A stretch of 64,000 nucleotides of DNA from Lumnitzera littorea (GCA_024138015.1 JAMXBB010000003.1:15544197-15608196); one strand, 5' to 3'. Positions 1 through 12,206 are shown, counted from the first letter of the stretch. Translations and numbers: made by a program. The notes: generated by a model not told the origin, from the sequence alone.

Positions 1-3000
1 TTATTCACGGTTTAGAGCCAATTTTTGCCCAAGTCTAACAATATCATTGTTGGTGTATAAAACAAAACAAGTATATAAAAATATAAGCAATATGTTTTTT
101 TTTGGCCATATAATCAATATGATTGAAAGAAGTTATTGCACTATATATATTTAAACTTCATGTCCATGTTTTTCCTCTCATCCCACTCCTAGAAAATGTA
201 AAATTAAAACGAGTAGAAGGGCTTTTATACGAGGGAGACCATATCCCCTCAACAATCTAATAGCGCTACATATTATGAGTAAATACAAGTCAATTGTATT
301 GTACGACTCCAAACCATACTATGTGTCCCTATTGGTATTAAAAAAAAAATCAATATGAAAATTACTACCTTATTGATTTCTTATCTAAAATTTGAAATTG
401 CTAAATTTTGTATTCACTATGAACTTTTACTTATTAAATTTACTATTTTACTTTTAATTGTTTTATACTTGCATAATCTTTCTTAAAATAGAGGTAATGA
501 ATTTAACAACTAAAAGTTCGATTGGATATAATATTCAATTACTTCAGAATCTACATTTAAATTTTGATAAACAAAAGTGCGATTGAATATAATACTTAAC
601 AATTTTAAACTTTAGATACGTAGAAAATGAAAAAGAGTTGTCCTTATTCCAAACGGAAAGAAATGGAAATGGTTTTCCTCTAAATTTAATGCAATTTCAA
701 TATCTTAAACATCAACGAGAGGACATGTGTAATGATAAAACTTTAATACAAAATTCAACTATCATCTTTGTCAATGAATTCCTTTAAAGATTTCTTAGGA
801 TGTCGTCCTAACATTTTAAGATACTCTTTATATTAATGAACTTTCAACTTTATCTCTAAGGTTTTTAAAAATAGATTAACATTTATATATATTATTTATC
901 GGATCCATATATAAATGTCACATAAAGCTAGCACTAATTCAATACCGATGCCTAAGTTAAGGAATATCTTTTTTGGATTCATTGATAGAGGAACCTAAAA
1001 AGATGAAGGAATTCACCTTATTATTATTTGATTAAGGAAGTTATAAAGAAGGTTTTTTGGCATTGGTTTTTATATCAAAAACCATGAATAGAATTTCTCT
1101 AATAGTTGTAAGAAAAAGATCCAAGCGTGAAAATAGATAAATAATAAATGGTGATTGGTGAGTCTTATGGGATGTTCCCACTTTACCTTCTTAAAGAACA
1201 TTTGTAGATGATGCATTCATGATAAGGTGGCTAAAATTATGATGATTATTTGATATAATTGAAACAAAAAAACTAAATTAATCTAATTGTTTCTATGGAG
1301 AGTAAAGCATCACTCAATAAATAAAGAGAAGCTTTTTTGCCATAAGTACTTACTTTGAAAATGTGGATAGATGTATAAGTTAAGGGTGTAAAAAGGAGTT
1401 ATGGGTACAATTTATGGAAGATATGAACGGTTTTATTGCCTTGCATGAATTCGGTTCATGTGATAATTGCAACTTATCCAGAGAAGTTGGAAGCTATTTT
1501 AGTAATTTAACTAATATGTTACCTTCCAAGACACTAAAAAATGGTTATGGTATTATAATACTATTTGATTTCCTTGAAAAGATGAAAAAACCATATGAAG
1601 GGCCAATTTTGTTTTACCTCACTAAATCCTAATTTTCGAAATTAAGCAAAGTCTTATCACCTAAGATACCAAATGAGGTGCTTGGTTTTCATATTATACA
1701 TTCATTTAAAATAATTGCTTTTTTCCTTCCCTTTTTATGTTAAACTATATAGTTTATAAAGGACTAGCATTAGACAAATAACATTTGCTTCATCTTAGTG
1801 TCAAAAATCATTCATGTGCTAGAGCATTTTGACATTTAAGACTATAATGAGTGGGTAAAGGTTAGATAGGTATAAATTCTTATATGAATCTTACCGTATA
1901 GATATAAATTTCGAAATTCTAAAACTAAACCTATTCTATAATACTCTAGAACCTGCAACTTCATAGGACCTATAAGGTATAATATATTATATGGAACTTA
2001 TAAATTTTTCTATTTAAATTTTTTATAATATTAAAATTTGGAGATAATTTTTTTTGATAATCTAAACTCATCAACATTTCCATAAGATAGTTTCATTTAA
2101 ATCGCATGAAGACATACTCCATATGAGTTCGAGAAAATAACATTACAAAATGAAAATGATAAAATGACATGTCTAGAGAAGGCACATCCTTCATTGTTGT
2201 AGACCTTCAAAATGTTAAGTGTACTTGCTTAAAATATATTAGTAAACGATGAACATGTGTTGTGGATGTAAAATAATTATTTGCATGAAAGTGGGGATTT
2301 GTATGCAAAGAAAGTGGAGATTTAGGGAGTGGGATTAGAGGAGAAGAGTAAGCACACGAAGTAGATTGATGGGGTGGTGAGGAGATTAATGGCCAGAGAG
2401 AAATTAGAAAGAGAGAAGTTGAGATGAAAAAATATCATTTAGTCAACAAATTTATTCATACTATAATATATTTATAGTTTTAAAAAGTCAATTTAATATT
2501 AATTTTTTGTTATATAAAATTATATTAGTGAATTAAATAGTAACTTTAAGGAGAAAGATATTAGTAACGGTTACTTAAATCTCTTAAGGCTTTAAAAATA
2601 TAGATATAGATAACACTAAATTTATTACAATAAGTTCATAAATACAACATAAAATATAATAGTAAAAGTAAGAATACTAATGGAAATAAATAAGAGAAGA
2701 GAGATGTGGAAAAAAATAAAAATTAAGTAGGAAACGCTTCAAGTTTTTTTTTATTAATCATGAGTTTAAGTTATGGCTTATATGTTTATATATTTTTTTT
2801 CCATTTTGGTAAAATTTAGAATTTAAAGATGTAATACTTTCCATATTTATTATTATCGATTGATAATTTTAGACGATGAGTATAATGTTCCTTAATGCCT
2901 ATACCATTTATATCTAAGAGCACATGTTCTAGCATGGATCTAAGGTATTGAAACAGCGTATCCTATGCCACCTTATGCAAGTATGTTTTCAAAATTATAC

Positions 3001-4050
3001 TATTTATTACTACTAATACCCATTTAGAACCTAATCGATTAAGTAGAGTAAAACTAGATACATATTACAATAAAGTTAGTTGCTTACTTCTTAAAGTTGT
3101 TAATAATATATGTAAATAGGATACTTTGGTAGTGTTTGATTGCGTAATTTTTGTGGTACTGGATTGGAGAAAAAATTTTGTCTCATATTTGGTTTGTAAA
3201 TTTATTTGGTGATTGAACAAAAATTAAACTGATGAATTGGACAAAATGCCTAAATTTTATCCTATCTGAACTACGGTATGAAAATGAAATTCACTTTACA
3301 AAAATAAAAAATATTTTACATTCTCAAAAATACCCCTCCATATTATAATATTAAGTTAATGAATATTATTTTTATTAAATATTATAAAAAATTATTTATT
3401 TTATGATATAAATAATTAATTTTTTAATATAAATTTTGTATCTTATACTATGTAAACCAAATATGGTACAATAAGCTTATACTATTCAGTCCTCTTTATA
3501 CTTATCTTATTTAATTCTCTTTATTCTATCTAGTTTTTACAACCAAATTTTACCTTTATCTCTTTACCTTGTTTTTATATAATTAAAGATATTTTTTAAT
3601 CGCTACCCTTCTTTTTTTTAAACAAAATGAAGTCCTTTGACTAGATATCTTTCATTTATAGGTAATTTTATAGAGGGGGAGTTTCAATATAAGAATAACT
3701 TAGTTAATTTATACTTTGGAAAGAGATTGATAAGATGAAAATTAATAGGGTAAATTTCAAATTATCTCCTTACCTACAATTGGCTCCTCATTTTTCAAAT
3801 TGAAAATTTAGATCATATAATTTTGAAAAACAAGTTTTTAAAATCTCATTTTACTATTTTGTGTTTAGATAAAATAACTAAAAATTGAAAAAAAAAGGCT
3901 ACATTATAAACATACCATCTTATATTTACTTCATGTACACTTAATCCTTTATTTTTTAAACTAATTGTTTAAATTCTTAAATCTTTAAGAAAAGGTTAAA
4001 TGAAATAATAAAAAATAAATAAGAATTAAAAAAAAAATACATAAAGCTAA
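1..4050. other. AT-rich intergenic DNA, nothing recognised
   Basis: I see no convincing gene. An open frame of 72 codons at 1414-1632 matches nothing I recognise and lies in unremarkable sequence. A purine-rich stretch (about 2290-2430) and poly-A/T runs are present. Around 3126-3480 the wording (a GTTTGATTGCG-like start and a TAAACCAAATATGG-like end) hints at an old MITE, but I could not fix its ends. Confidence 0.6.
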
Positions 4051-4433
4051 TGTTACGTTTGGTATGTAAAAATAGTTTCAAATGGAATGAAGAGCCGAAT
4101 AGTAAATCCTTTTTTAAGTTTGAAAATATCCATCAAATGGAATGGAATTGATTATAATGAAGTTAAATGATATATAGTAGTAAAATACTTTAATTATTGA
4201 ATGTCATAATTAAAATGAAAGTTAAATAAGTAATTTGAAAATAATAATAAATGTAGGGAAGGATGAAATCGAGATTTCGTTTATTCAAAAGTAGAATTGA
4301 ATTTTTCCTTGAAATTAAAAACTAAAATTACTAATTTCATGGAATTACGATTCCATTTTCTAAATATACTTTAAACATAGGAAGGAAATGGATTACATAA
4401 CCGCGATTTCATTCCCAAATATTAAACGTAACA
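4051..4433. mobile_element. MITE with 10-bp terminal inverted repeats and TAA duplication
   Basis: The element begins TGTTACGTTTGG and ends AAACGTAACA, giving a perfect 10-bp terminal inverted repeat (TGTTACGTTT). It is flanked by TAA on both sides (4048-4050 and 4434-4436), the duplication size expected of PIF/Harbinger (Tourist-like) MITEs. It is 383 bp, AT-rich and non-coding. Its interior contains several GGAATGGAATTG-like words and a core ATTGAATGTCATAATT that recurs in the copy at 62.6 kb. The superfamily assignment rests only on the 3-bp TAA and the GTTTGG-like end. Confidence 0.7.
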
Positions 4434-4637
4434 TAAGAGTAATGGTCATCTAGGAGCCTAAATGAATTTTTCTTTAGAATTTTGAGTGTATAAGTACTTA
4501 ATTTTGAAGATAAAGATGCTAAACACATATGAAACAAATATCAAAAGATGTTTTTATAATTTAACCAAATTAAAATGGTAAATCATATTAGCAATAAAAG
4601 TTTCTTTTTAATTGATATATAAGCATAGAAGTTCTTA

Positions 4638-5035
4638 TATTATGTTTGACATACAGGAACAATTTGGAATGTAATGGAATAGGATTGCTCCTTGAATGAT
4701 AAATTCATTTTTGTATTTGGAAACACCCATTTAATATTATGTCTGATTGTAATATATTTAAAATAGAGTAAAATGTATATGTAGTGTTTGTAAAAAATAT
4801 CATTAATTATTGGATGTTGTAATTAGTTAAATGATAAATAAGATATTTTCAATTAATGATAATTAATAAAGATATAATAGAATAAGATGGAATCGGATTC
4901 TTCCTTAGATAAAAAATTATCAACTCCAAAGAATTGCGATTGCATTTTTTAAAAATACTTCCAAATGCAAAAAAAGAGATAGATATTAAAATTGTGATTT
5001 CATTCTTAATATATTTTTGCATAATAAACTTGACA
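4638..5035. mobile_element. Decayed second copy of the same MITE family
   Basis: Same order of words as the 4051-4433 element: TATGTTTGACATAC start, repeated AATGGAAT words, an ATTATTGGATGTTGTAATTA core, GGAATCGGATTCTTCC, AATTGCGATTGCATTTT and TTGTGATTTCATTC near the right end. The terminal repeats are degraded and no clean target duplication remains. An open frame on the minus strand of this copy (4849-5190) is incidental. Confidence 0.5.
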
Positions 5036-5946
5036 TTAGTGTTTTGATATAGTTTTTTTTCTTTTTTTCTAACTATAAGGAAAGATAATTCGAATAATAA
5101 TTTATTCCAATAAAAAAACAGTAACGTTGCCAATAAGTTACAATAGCTGTGGTTGGTATAGATTTTTAACTCATCTGTCCGTGAACGCATATATACATAT
5201 ACATATATATATCATCTATCCGTAAAAATATATATATATATAAATAAATGCATAACTTCATATTGCAGAAAGTGTTTCCTCGAGAAATATACCAAAATTT
5301 GGTGGTTAATATGGACAACTAAGGCGAAATTACTCAATATTAACTGGCAGATATGCGACCTTCCACGTAACTACAATTAAATATGTAAATTACCATTTAC
5401 AGCTATAAAAATGAGGAAAACCAGATGAGCGTGGTCTGTACAGTACCTGTACTACCCCTCTCGTCTAATTGAAACATCATCCTGGTAATGTAGGTAATAA
5501 AAGTAAGGAAACAGGGGTAAAAGGGAGAAATGCTGAGCGAGTGCCCCTAGAATTGTAAAAAAGCACAACGGAAAAGGAGATCACAGAGTATATGTGGGCC
5601 ACATTAACTCATAAGCCATTTTCTTTTTCTTCCTTTTTATCAGTCTCTTTCTCTCTCTACACTGTTTTTTTTTTTTTTTTTTTTTCTTATTAATAAGTCT
5701 GCATTGTATTGTATTGCAATGTTCATGTTACTCGCCCTCTCACAAGGGACAGATTTTCTTTTCCTCTTTTTAATTGTCCCGTTGTTGTTTCTCTAATCAT
5801 TATTTTATCTTTTCCCTTTTTTTTTTTCCCTTTTCCCCCCTAGACTACAACTCTCTCTCATTGTCCGTTGGACGTGGAATTAATAAAAAAAAAAAGAATT
5901 AAAACCCAAACTGAATGGTTCATAGTTTTTGTTTTGTTTTAGTTTT
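5036..5946. other. Upstream region of the OCTOPUS-like gene
   Basis: AT-rich sequence with an (AT)n-rich patch at about 5187-5243 and a poly-T run at about 5665-5686, then pyrimidine-rich CT runs typical of plant core promoters and leaders. I could not identify a convincing TATA box, so the transcription start is not placed. The CT-rich stretches at 5641-5660 and 5850-5866 are candidate initiator-type (Y-patch) sequences; this is inference. Confidence 0.4.
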
Positions 5947-5964
5947 CACACACACACACACACA

Positions 5965-5995
<31 letters not shown>
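5947..5995. repeat. Compound microsatellite (CA)10(CT)14
   Basis: Ten CA units run directly into about fourteen CT units, 250 bp upstream of the start codon at 6245, so it probably lies in the 5' leader or core promoter. CT (GA) microsatellites are common in plant 5' UTRs and can bind BBR/BPC proteins. Likely length-polymorphic. Confidence 0.9.
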
Positions 5996-5998
<3 letters not shown>

Positions 5999-6197
5999 AG
6001 TCTTAAAACTCCCAAAAATCCTAAAACTAAAAACACAACATTCTTGGTCTCTGAGTACTCAAAGGCACAAACTCTCCCTTTCACTCGAAAACAAATCAAA
6101 ACACAAAAATACACATTTCCAATCGACTCACCTTTGTTTTTCTCTTTTGGGTTGTGAAAATTTAAGTAGTTCTTCTTGTCTTTGTTTCAGTCCTAAC

Positions 6198-6248
6198 ATG
6201 ACCATCATTGCCGGAGTGGGTAGTAAGCACCAGCACCACCGGTTATGA
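6198..6248 (+). CDS. 16-codon upstream ORF overlapping the OCTOPUS start codon
   Basis: An ATG at 6198 opens a 16-residue frame (MTIIAGVGSKHQHHRL) that ends at TGA 6246-6248. That stop overlaps the main start ATG (6245-6247) in an ATGA arrangement, in the -1/+2 frame relative to the main ORF. Ribosomes using the first ATG would stop exactly on the main start, so the uORF could tune translation by reinitiation or leaky scanning. Context AACATGA is weak at +4 but has A at -3. A TTTGTTTCAG at 6181-6190 resembles a 3' splice site, so the mature leader might begin just upstream. No homology is claimed for the peptide. Confidence 0.5.
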   Translation: MTIIAGVGSKHQHHRL

Positions 6249-8263
6249 ATCCCACCACCACCGAGCCACCGTTTCCTCAGCTTCAGCCCCCACAACCTCC
6301 GCAGCCCCACCAACCTTCCACCTCCTGCGACCGCCACCCTGATGAGCATTTCACCGGCTTCTGCCCCTCTTGTCTCTGTGAGCGCCTTGCCGTCCTAGAC
6401 CACTCCTCCTCCGCATCTTCCTCTAAGAAACCTCCCGCCTCCTCCACCGCCGCTGCCATTAAAGCTATCTTTAAGCCCGAGCTCCGGCGGACCAAGTCCT
6501 TGACTGCCTCTAAGAACGAGGGTTTCTTCTCTGGGAGCTTTGAGCCCCAGAGGAAATCCTGTGACGTTAGGGTTCGGAACACTCTATGGTCCTTGTTCAG
6601 TCTTGATGATGACAGGAACCCAACAAGTGCCAACAACAACAACAACAATAATAACCGCAGCACCGTTCATAATAATGGGGAGACTGAACCTAGGAAGAGT
6701 TTGAGTTTGAGTTTAGGTAGTGGTAATAATTCAAGTGTTCTAGTTCAAGGTCCTGTCTTGGAGTCCAAAGAAGAAGAGGAAAGTGAGCCTGATAGTTTTA
6801 AAGAGGAAAATATCGAGGAGGAAGAGATTTTTGAAGAACCCAATGTAGGTGTTACCGAAGAAAAAGAAAGGGTACCGGAGATTATTGAAGAGGAAGAAGG
6901 AGAAATTCAACAAGAAGAAAAGGTAGAGCTTTTTTCGCTGCAGGAAGTGGAAGAGTTCAAGACCATGAAAGACCACATAGATGTAGATCTTGATTCTCAT
7001 CCCAAAAAGCCTTCAGGGAGAGATTTCAAAGACATTGCGGGAAGTTTCTGGTCAGCTGCTTCGGTTTTCAGCAAGAAGCTGCAAAAATGGAGGAGAAAAC
7101 AGAAGCTGAAGAAGCAGAGAGAAAGTGGGGGTGGTGGGTCCGCCACATTGCCAGTGGAGAAGCCCATCGGCAGGCAGTTCAGGGAGACTCAGTCCGAAAT
7201 CGCTGATTATGGATTTGGTCGGCGATCTTGCGACACTGATCCTAGGTTTTCTCTTGATGCGGGCAGGATATCTTTTGACGACCCGAGGTACTCTTTCGAT
7301 GAGCCACGAGCCTCGTGGGATGGATACTTGATAGGGCGGTCTTTCCCTAGAATGGCTCCAATGGTTTCGGTAGTTGAAGACTCTCCGGTTCAAGTTTCCA
7401 GGATTGATACTCAGATTCCTGTTGAGGAACCGCCTATGAATTGCATCAATGAGGATGAGGTGGTTCCAGGCGGGTCTGCACAGACCCGGGACTACTATCT
7501 TGACTCGTCCTCTCGCCGTAGAAAGAGCCTTGATCGCTCCAATTCCATTAGGAAGACCGCTGCAACGGTTGTGGCCGAGATGGATGAGCTTAAGTCTGTG
7601 AAGAACGCTAAAGTTTCGCCTGCCACGGCGATGGATTACTACCATGGAGCAAAGGTGGTTGTTTCAGAGAGAGAGCCGAGGGACTCCAACTCGAATTCGC
7701 TCCGGGATGACTGCTCGGAGACATTCGATTTCGGGTTTAGGGACAATGCTTCCATTGTCGGGAATGGTGATGCAAAAGGGTCGAATAAGAAGTCAAAAAG
7801 GTGGAGCAAAGCTTGGAGCATTTGGGGTTTCATTCACAGGAGAGGAGGGAACAAAGATGAGAATGATGATAGATACAGCAGAGTCAATGGTGTTGAGAGG
7901 TCCTTTTCCGAGTCGTGGCAAGACCTGCGGGGTGACCGAAATGGGGATATAAGGGGGGCTTTTAATCGGAGGGTCTTCAGGAGCAATAGCAGTGTGAGCT
8001 CAAGAAACTCTTACAGTTTGGGCGGATCTTTTGTTGGTTCAAGGAAGAATGGGGTTGAGATGAATGGACATCATGGGAAAAAGAAAAGAGATGAGTTTGT
8101 GTTGGAGCGAAATCGGAGCGCAAGATACTCCCCCAATAACCTGGACAATGGGCTGTTGAGGTTTTACTTGACACCGATGAGAGGCAGCCGAAGAGGCGGA
8201 TCGGGGAAGAGTAGGGCAAATCATGCTCATTCTATTGCCAGGAGTGTTCTGAGATTGTACTGA
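6245..8263 (+). CDS. OPS-like: OCTOPUS-like protein (DUF740 family), intact single exon
   Basis: Encodes 672 residues, close to the roughly 680 of Arabidopsis OCTOPUS (At3g09070). Family members are polar, plasma-membrane-associated proteins of provascular and protophloem cells that promote phloem differentiation and oppose BIN2 in brassinosteroid signalling. Visible features: Pro/Gln-rich N terminus (1-25); the family's Cys/His block C28..H31..H35 FTGFCPSCLCERL (36-48); KAIFKPELRRTKSL (about 73-86); NTLWSLFSLDD (about 112-122); an Asn run (about 129-136); an acidic segment (about 172-240); GSFWSAASVFSKKLQKWRRK (about 263-282), basic and probably membrane- or lipid-contacting; the RFSLDAGR/RYSFDEPRASWDG block (about 336-360); RRRKSLDRSNSIRKT (about 423-437); KAWSIWGFIHRRGG (about 522-535); and a C-terminal GLLRFYLTPMRGSRR block ending SVLRLY. 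No signal peptide or transmembrane helix. The start is supported by the family N terminus. Which paralogue it is cannot be told here. Confidence 0.93.
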   Translation: MNPTTTEPPFPQLQPPQPPQPHQPSTSCDRHPDEHFTGFCPSCLCERLAVLDHSSSASSSKKPPASSTAAAIKAIFKPELRRTKSLTASKNEGFFSGSFEPQRKSCDVRVRNTLWSLFSLDDDRNPTSANNNNNNNNRSTVHNNGETEPRKSLSLSLGSGNNSSVLVQGPVLESKEEEESEPDSFKEENIEEEEIFEEPNVGVTEEKERVPEIIEEEEGEIQQEEKVELFSLQEVEEFKTMKDHIDVDLDSHPKKPSGRDFKDIAGSFWSAASVFSKKLQKWRRKQKLKKQRESGGGGSATLPVEKPIGRQFRETQSEIADYGFGRRSCDTDPRFSLDAGRISFDDPRYSFDEPRASWDGYLIGRSFPRMAPMVSVVEDSPVQVSRIDTQIPVEEPPMNCINEDEVVPGGSAQTRDYYLDSSSRRRKSLDRSNSIRKTAATVVAEMDELKSVKNAKVSPATAMDYYHGAKVVVSEREPRDSNSNSLRDDCSETFDFGFRDNASIVGNGDAKGSNKKSKRWSKAWSIWGFIHRRGGNKDENDDRYSRVNGVERSFSESWQDLRGDRNGDIRGAFNRRVFRSNSSVSSRNSYSLGGSFVGSRKNGVEMNGHHGKKKRDEFVLERNRSARYSPNNLDNGLLRFYLTPMRGSRRGGSGKSRANHAHSIARSVLRLY

Positions 8264-8504
8264 ACTGAATGGAAGGTCCATGATATGTTTTATGTTCCTT
8301 TGGTTTAGTGTCCCTTTCTTTTTTGTTTTTCGTTTTTTTTTTTTTTTAAATTTTGGTTCTCAAATTCGATTGTGTGTGTTAACCACACCGCATATGCTTA
8401 TTATGGATTCTTGTTGGTTGGTTGGTTAGATAAAAGAAAGCACCTTCAAATTTGTTGCTTTGCCTTGCTGTGATTATTAGCACGCGTCTTCTTCAGGTTA
8501 CACA

Positions 8505-8510
8505 AATAAA
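8505..8510 (+). terminator. Candidate polyadenylation signal of the OCTOPUS-like gene
   Basis: AATAAA about 240 bp after the stop codon, following T-rich (8333-8347) and TTGGTTGGTTGG sequence. Plausible near-upstream element for 3' end formation; the actual cleavage site is not known. Confidence 0.45.
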
Positions 8511-9462
8511 AAACCCCAGGAAAAGGAATAAAAAAAAATCAATCCTAGTGTGTCTTTATTAATTTAGACATAAATATGTATTGTTTTGCTATTTCTCATG
8601 AATCTTTCTTTCTCGCTCCATATTTGGTTTGTCAGTCACTATTATTTTCAAGGGAAATAAAAAGGTGGTAGACATGAAGCATGTACATTTGAGATGTGAT
8701 TCCATCCCAATTCTATTCCATTCCACGGCGACAAGAGTGAGATTGGTTCTTCTTTTTGTATCTTTTGTCTGAATCAATCAAGCACAGTTGCTGATGGGTT
8801 GAAAGCTGAAAGAATTATGCAAAATGCATGGGCATGGGGGCTCCGATTGAAATTTTGTCATCTTATCCTTGTTGGAGTGCTTTAATGTCGGTATTGTGCG
8901 CATTATGTTGCAGAATGCCCCTGTACAAAGATAGCGACACCACCATTCCTTTTGTCTTTTTTGGTACAAATTGAACTAAAAAAATATGACCCATTAGCCT
9001 TTTTTATTTTTTTGTTTTCAAAACTTGGGCTGAGGAAGTGTTCTTCTGTTTGAAGGAAAGGACAGAAAATCCTATCTTATATTTATGTTCCTGAGTAGCA
9101 ATGCATCATCTGCATGCATGGCAAAGTTGTCGATGCTTCAATCTTCAAAAGATACAGAACATAGCATTTCAATTGTAGCCATTTTTCCCACCCGAGATCT
9201 AATCTACTTCGATCCTGCGCCATTTCAACAGCTCAAGGAAAATCTTTAAAACCATAATGAAGAAATGATGTGGGCTCGTGAAATTCTAGTTTAACAGGGT
9301 TTCTGTGGGAGTGGGACAATTGATGTGACCCGGTTGAAATTCCTACCACTTTGCCAGTCCACGGGCAAGAAAATCTCTTGGCTCAAAGTGGGACATTGCG
9401 TTACAGTACCTCTTCTATGTCCCCTATACTTAGGAGGTCCTGCTACATGTTCAATGATACAA

Positions 9463-9494
9463 CAGTGCATCTAATGTAACTAGGAGATGCACTG
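9463..9494. repeat. Perfect 10-bp inverted repeat with 12-nt loop
   Basis: CAGTGCATCT at 9463-9472 is the exact reverse complement of AGATGCACTG at 9485-9494. The predicted hairpin is short for a plant miRNA precursor. It lies about 1.2 kb downstream of the gene's stop codon. Confidence 0.7.
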
Positions 9495-9661
9495 GTGAAT
9501 CTGTACTGGCTCAGGATACTTATAGAATAGAATTGGACCTGTGATTCTACAAGCGATAATAACTACCAATCCAGTGCTTGTAGTGCTGGGTAATGATTAT
9601 GTAAAATGTTAATGAAATATGAGAGAAATAATTTCTTTGTAAATTGGAAATCATTTTTCTT

Positions 9662-9779
9662 ATTTTCTATGGATATATATATATATATATATATTTGTGA
9701 TAACTAACTATTCTATTATCATTTTCTATGGATATATATGGTTTTTTATTTTTTGATAACTAACTATTATATTATCATT
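9662..9779. repeat. Two-copy tandem duplication of about 60 bp with (AT)n
   Basis: TTTTCTATGGATATATAT...GATAACTAACTATT..TATTATCATTT occurs twice in direct succession. The first copy carries an expanded AT run (about 9673-9692). Confidence 0.8.
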
Positions 9780-12198
9780 TACCATGAGTTATCGGTCGTG
9801 ATTTTTTACTTACCGTTAAAAGTTGCTAATAATTGAAATATCTTGTAATTATTATGATAATATTTACGTATTTTACAAAAACAAATGCAATCTAAATCTA
9901 ATATATTACAAATGGTCTCCATACGATTGAAAAAGGATATTTTTATTTAAATATATATTTTTTTCCGTTTAAGTAAATTTTAGAGGAGGCAACTGTGTAT
10001 ATACACAAAACAAATCCATGGGAACAAAAACACAAACCACATTAAAAGTTACATGTGATTTGGTTTTAATGGCATAAATCTATGCACCGACTGTTTTCCG
10101 TCCAGAGTCTTTTATTACAACCGCACTTGCAAAGTTGAGGCAAGCATCATAATCACGGTTGACAATGTCACCCCGATTTCACACTTGTAGGTGGCAGATT
10201 CTTTAATGATGTGCAAACCTTATCTATCATAATCCCTTTTTTTCTTTTTTTGTTTTCCCAATTACAAAACTACTCCTAGGACAATCAACTCATTCTTCAT
10301 TCCACCATTTTTGTGATTGGAGAACTTTAAAAAAGGCCATAAATCTCGCTTAATCTTTATTATAAAAATAAAGCCGATTTTTTACGATAAACTTGGAAAA
10401 ACAAACGCACCATTAGGCTCAAATCTCATTAACAAGACAGGAATCATTCTATTATTCCTGCAAATATGATATCCTATTCTTCCTTCTTCTTTTTTTTTTT
10501 TTTAATTTATTTTTCATTTCTTTTTCCTACTTTGTTATTATTATTATTATTATAAACCTCATTCGAGCATCTCAAGTGGAATCAAACATTCAAACCTATT
10601 AAACATGGAACTTAATGGGTGGGATTTTGTGTTCTCTCTTTCTCTAAACACGTAAAAGCTCCATTATCATGATATCGCCTTCAAAGTCAAAAAGCGACCT
10701 AGAAAAACGACCCCAACATGGTTCTTTACAGAGGAAGTGAATAGAGACTGATTAAAGAGAGGGGAAAAAGAGAGGGGAATTGTATCATTACTAAAAGCCA
10801 TGTACCTTGACGAATGACGACTATGAAAGGCCGGCCAAGTAGAAATAGTCTGTCCCAGCAGCTGGTATGTAAATGGTCAACTATTCTACACTAAAGATTG
10901 CTCCTCTAGGACATGACTATATATATGTATATTTTAAAACCCATGTTCATTGGCTTTTTTGATGAATCCTAATACATATGCAATGGGATTGTTTAATGTT
11001 TCTCAACCGTTTTTTAGACTGAAAAAACATAAAAGACTAATGAAAGTTGTTGACCTTTTTTTTTCAATCTTATAAATCAGTTTTCTTTAAACCGATCAAT
11101 ATTAAACACTATTCATTTAATACTAATCCTCGATTAAGATTTTTAAAAAACTGAATCTTTTATTTTTTAAAAATATTTTAAAATTGTCATTCAACTAGAG
11201 TCAGGAAAGAGAGTTAAATTATAATTAATTGGTGGATTGATTATAATTTAACTACTATTGCTTTCGATAAAACTAATTTTGTAAACGGTTTTAAGAACTA
11301 GAAAAACAGGTCCGAGAGTTAGGATTTTTAAACTTTTACAAGTACCATCGACTTTTCAATTTTAGCTTTAATCTTAAAAATCACTTTTAAAAAAAGAATA
11401 CTCTATAAAGCGAAACTTAATTATTAGTTAACGAATCGAATAATTTAAGTAAATTTAAACTAAAAATAGAAAAATGAGTTTTTTCATTTTTTACCGTCGC
11501 CTTGTAGGTGTCTACATACCTGTTATTCGGGATCAAACGTACGTAATTCTTTTAGCAAAAATATTGATGTGTTGGGTTGATTTTACTTTGAGAAAACGGT
11601 TGGGTTAATGTTTTTACCTATTTCAATTTATTTAAGGAAAAGTTCTCAAATAATGCTAAATTAGATTTTATTTATGGAAAGTTCTAAGACAAGGTTTTAA
11701 TTTGGCAAAAGGGATCGGTTACTTTTGTTTATTTTGGAAAATTAATTTTCTATGTGGTAACACGATTTTTGTTTTCTAATGTACTTTTTTTTTATTATTA
11801 TTCTAGCTAAAAAAGTAAATAAAATAAAACTAGGCTTCTTTCCCTTTTTTTTTTCTTTCTTCTTTTCTTTTCTTTTTTTTTTTCGATTTCAATTTTCTCT
11901 TTTTTTTTTTCTCTTCTTACATTTACAAATACATGAGTACTAAATAAATAAATAAATAAAAAAGGGTAGCAAATCGGGTTAGCTTGGGTTAGCTCGAAAC
12001 ATTGGATTGGATTATTGAATCTAGGGTTTTTGAGTGTGAGGAAATTGATGATGGTGGTGGTTGTTGTTGAAAATTGCTGTAGAAGGTGATATTTCTAGAG
12101 AGAGAGAAAAATTTGTAGAGAGAGAAAGTGTAGTGTGTGTGTGTGTTACTTAGAGGGATTCTTGTGATTGTGTGTTTTGGAAGTAAAGAATAAACACC

Positions 12199-12206
12199 TA
12201 TTTATA
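12199..12206 (-). promoter_or_regulatory. TATA box of E1 3' LTR
   Basis: TATAAATA on the minus strand, aligned with the one in the 5' LTR (34,250-34,257), about 1.15 kb before the LTR's downstream end. It defines the U3/R side of the LTR. Confidence 0.7.

Larger units (their letters stand above)
8511..11047. other. Intergenic DNA between the gene and element E1
   Basis: No coding region recognised. 9060-9560 is less AT-rich than the surroundings and contains a perfect inverted repeat (listed separately). 9662-9779 is a short tandem duplication with an (AT)n tract. Poly-T and (TTA)n tracts occur at about 10,485-10,555. Confidence 0.6.

Noticed and set aside
1414..1632. 72-codon frame in the left intergenic region
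   Set aside because: No recognisable motif, AT-rich flanks, no promoter or exon signals; too short to claim.
6128..7833. Several frames overlapping the OCTOPUS-like gene in other frames and strands
   Set aside because: Low-complexity shadows of the real gene (Leu, Cys or Phe runs opposite Glu, Thr or Ser codons).
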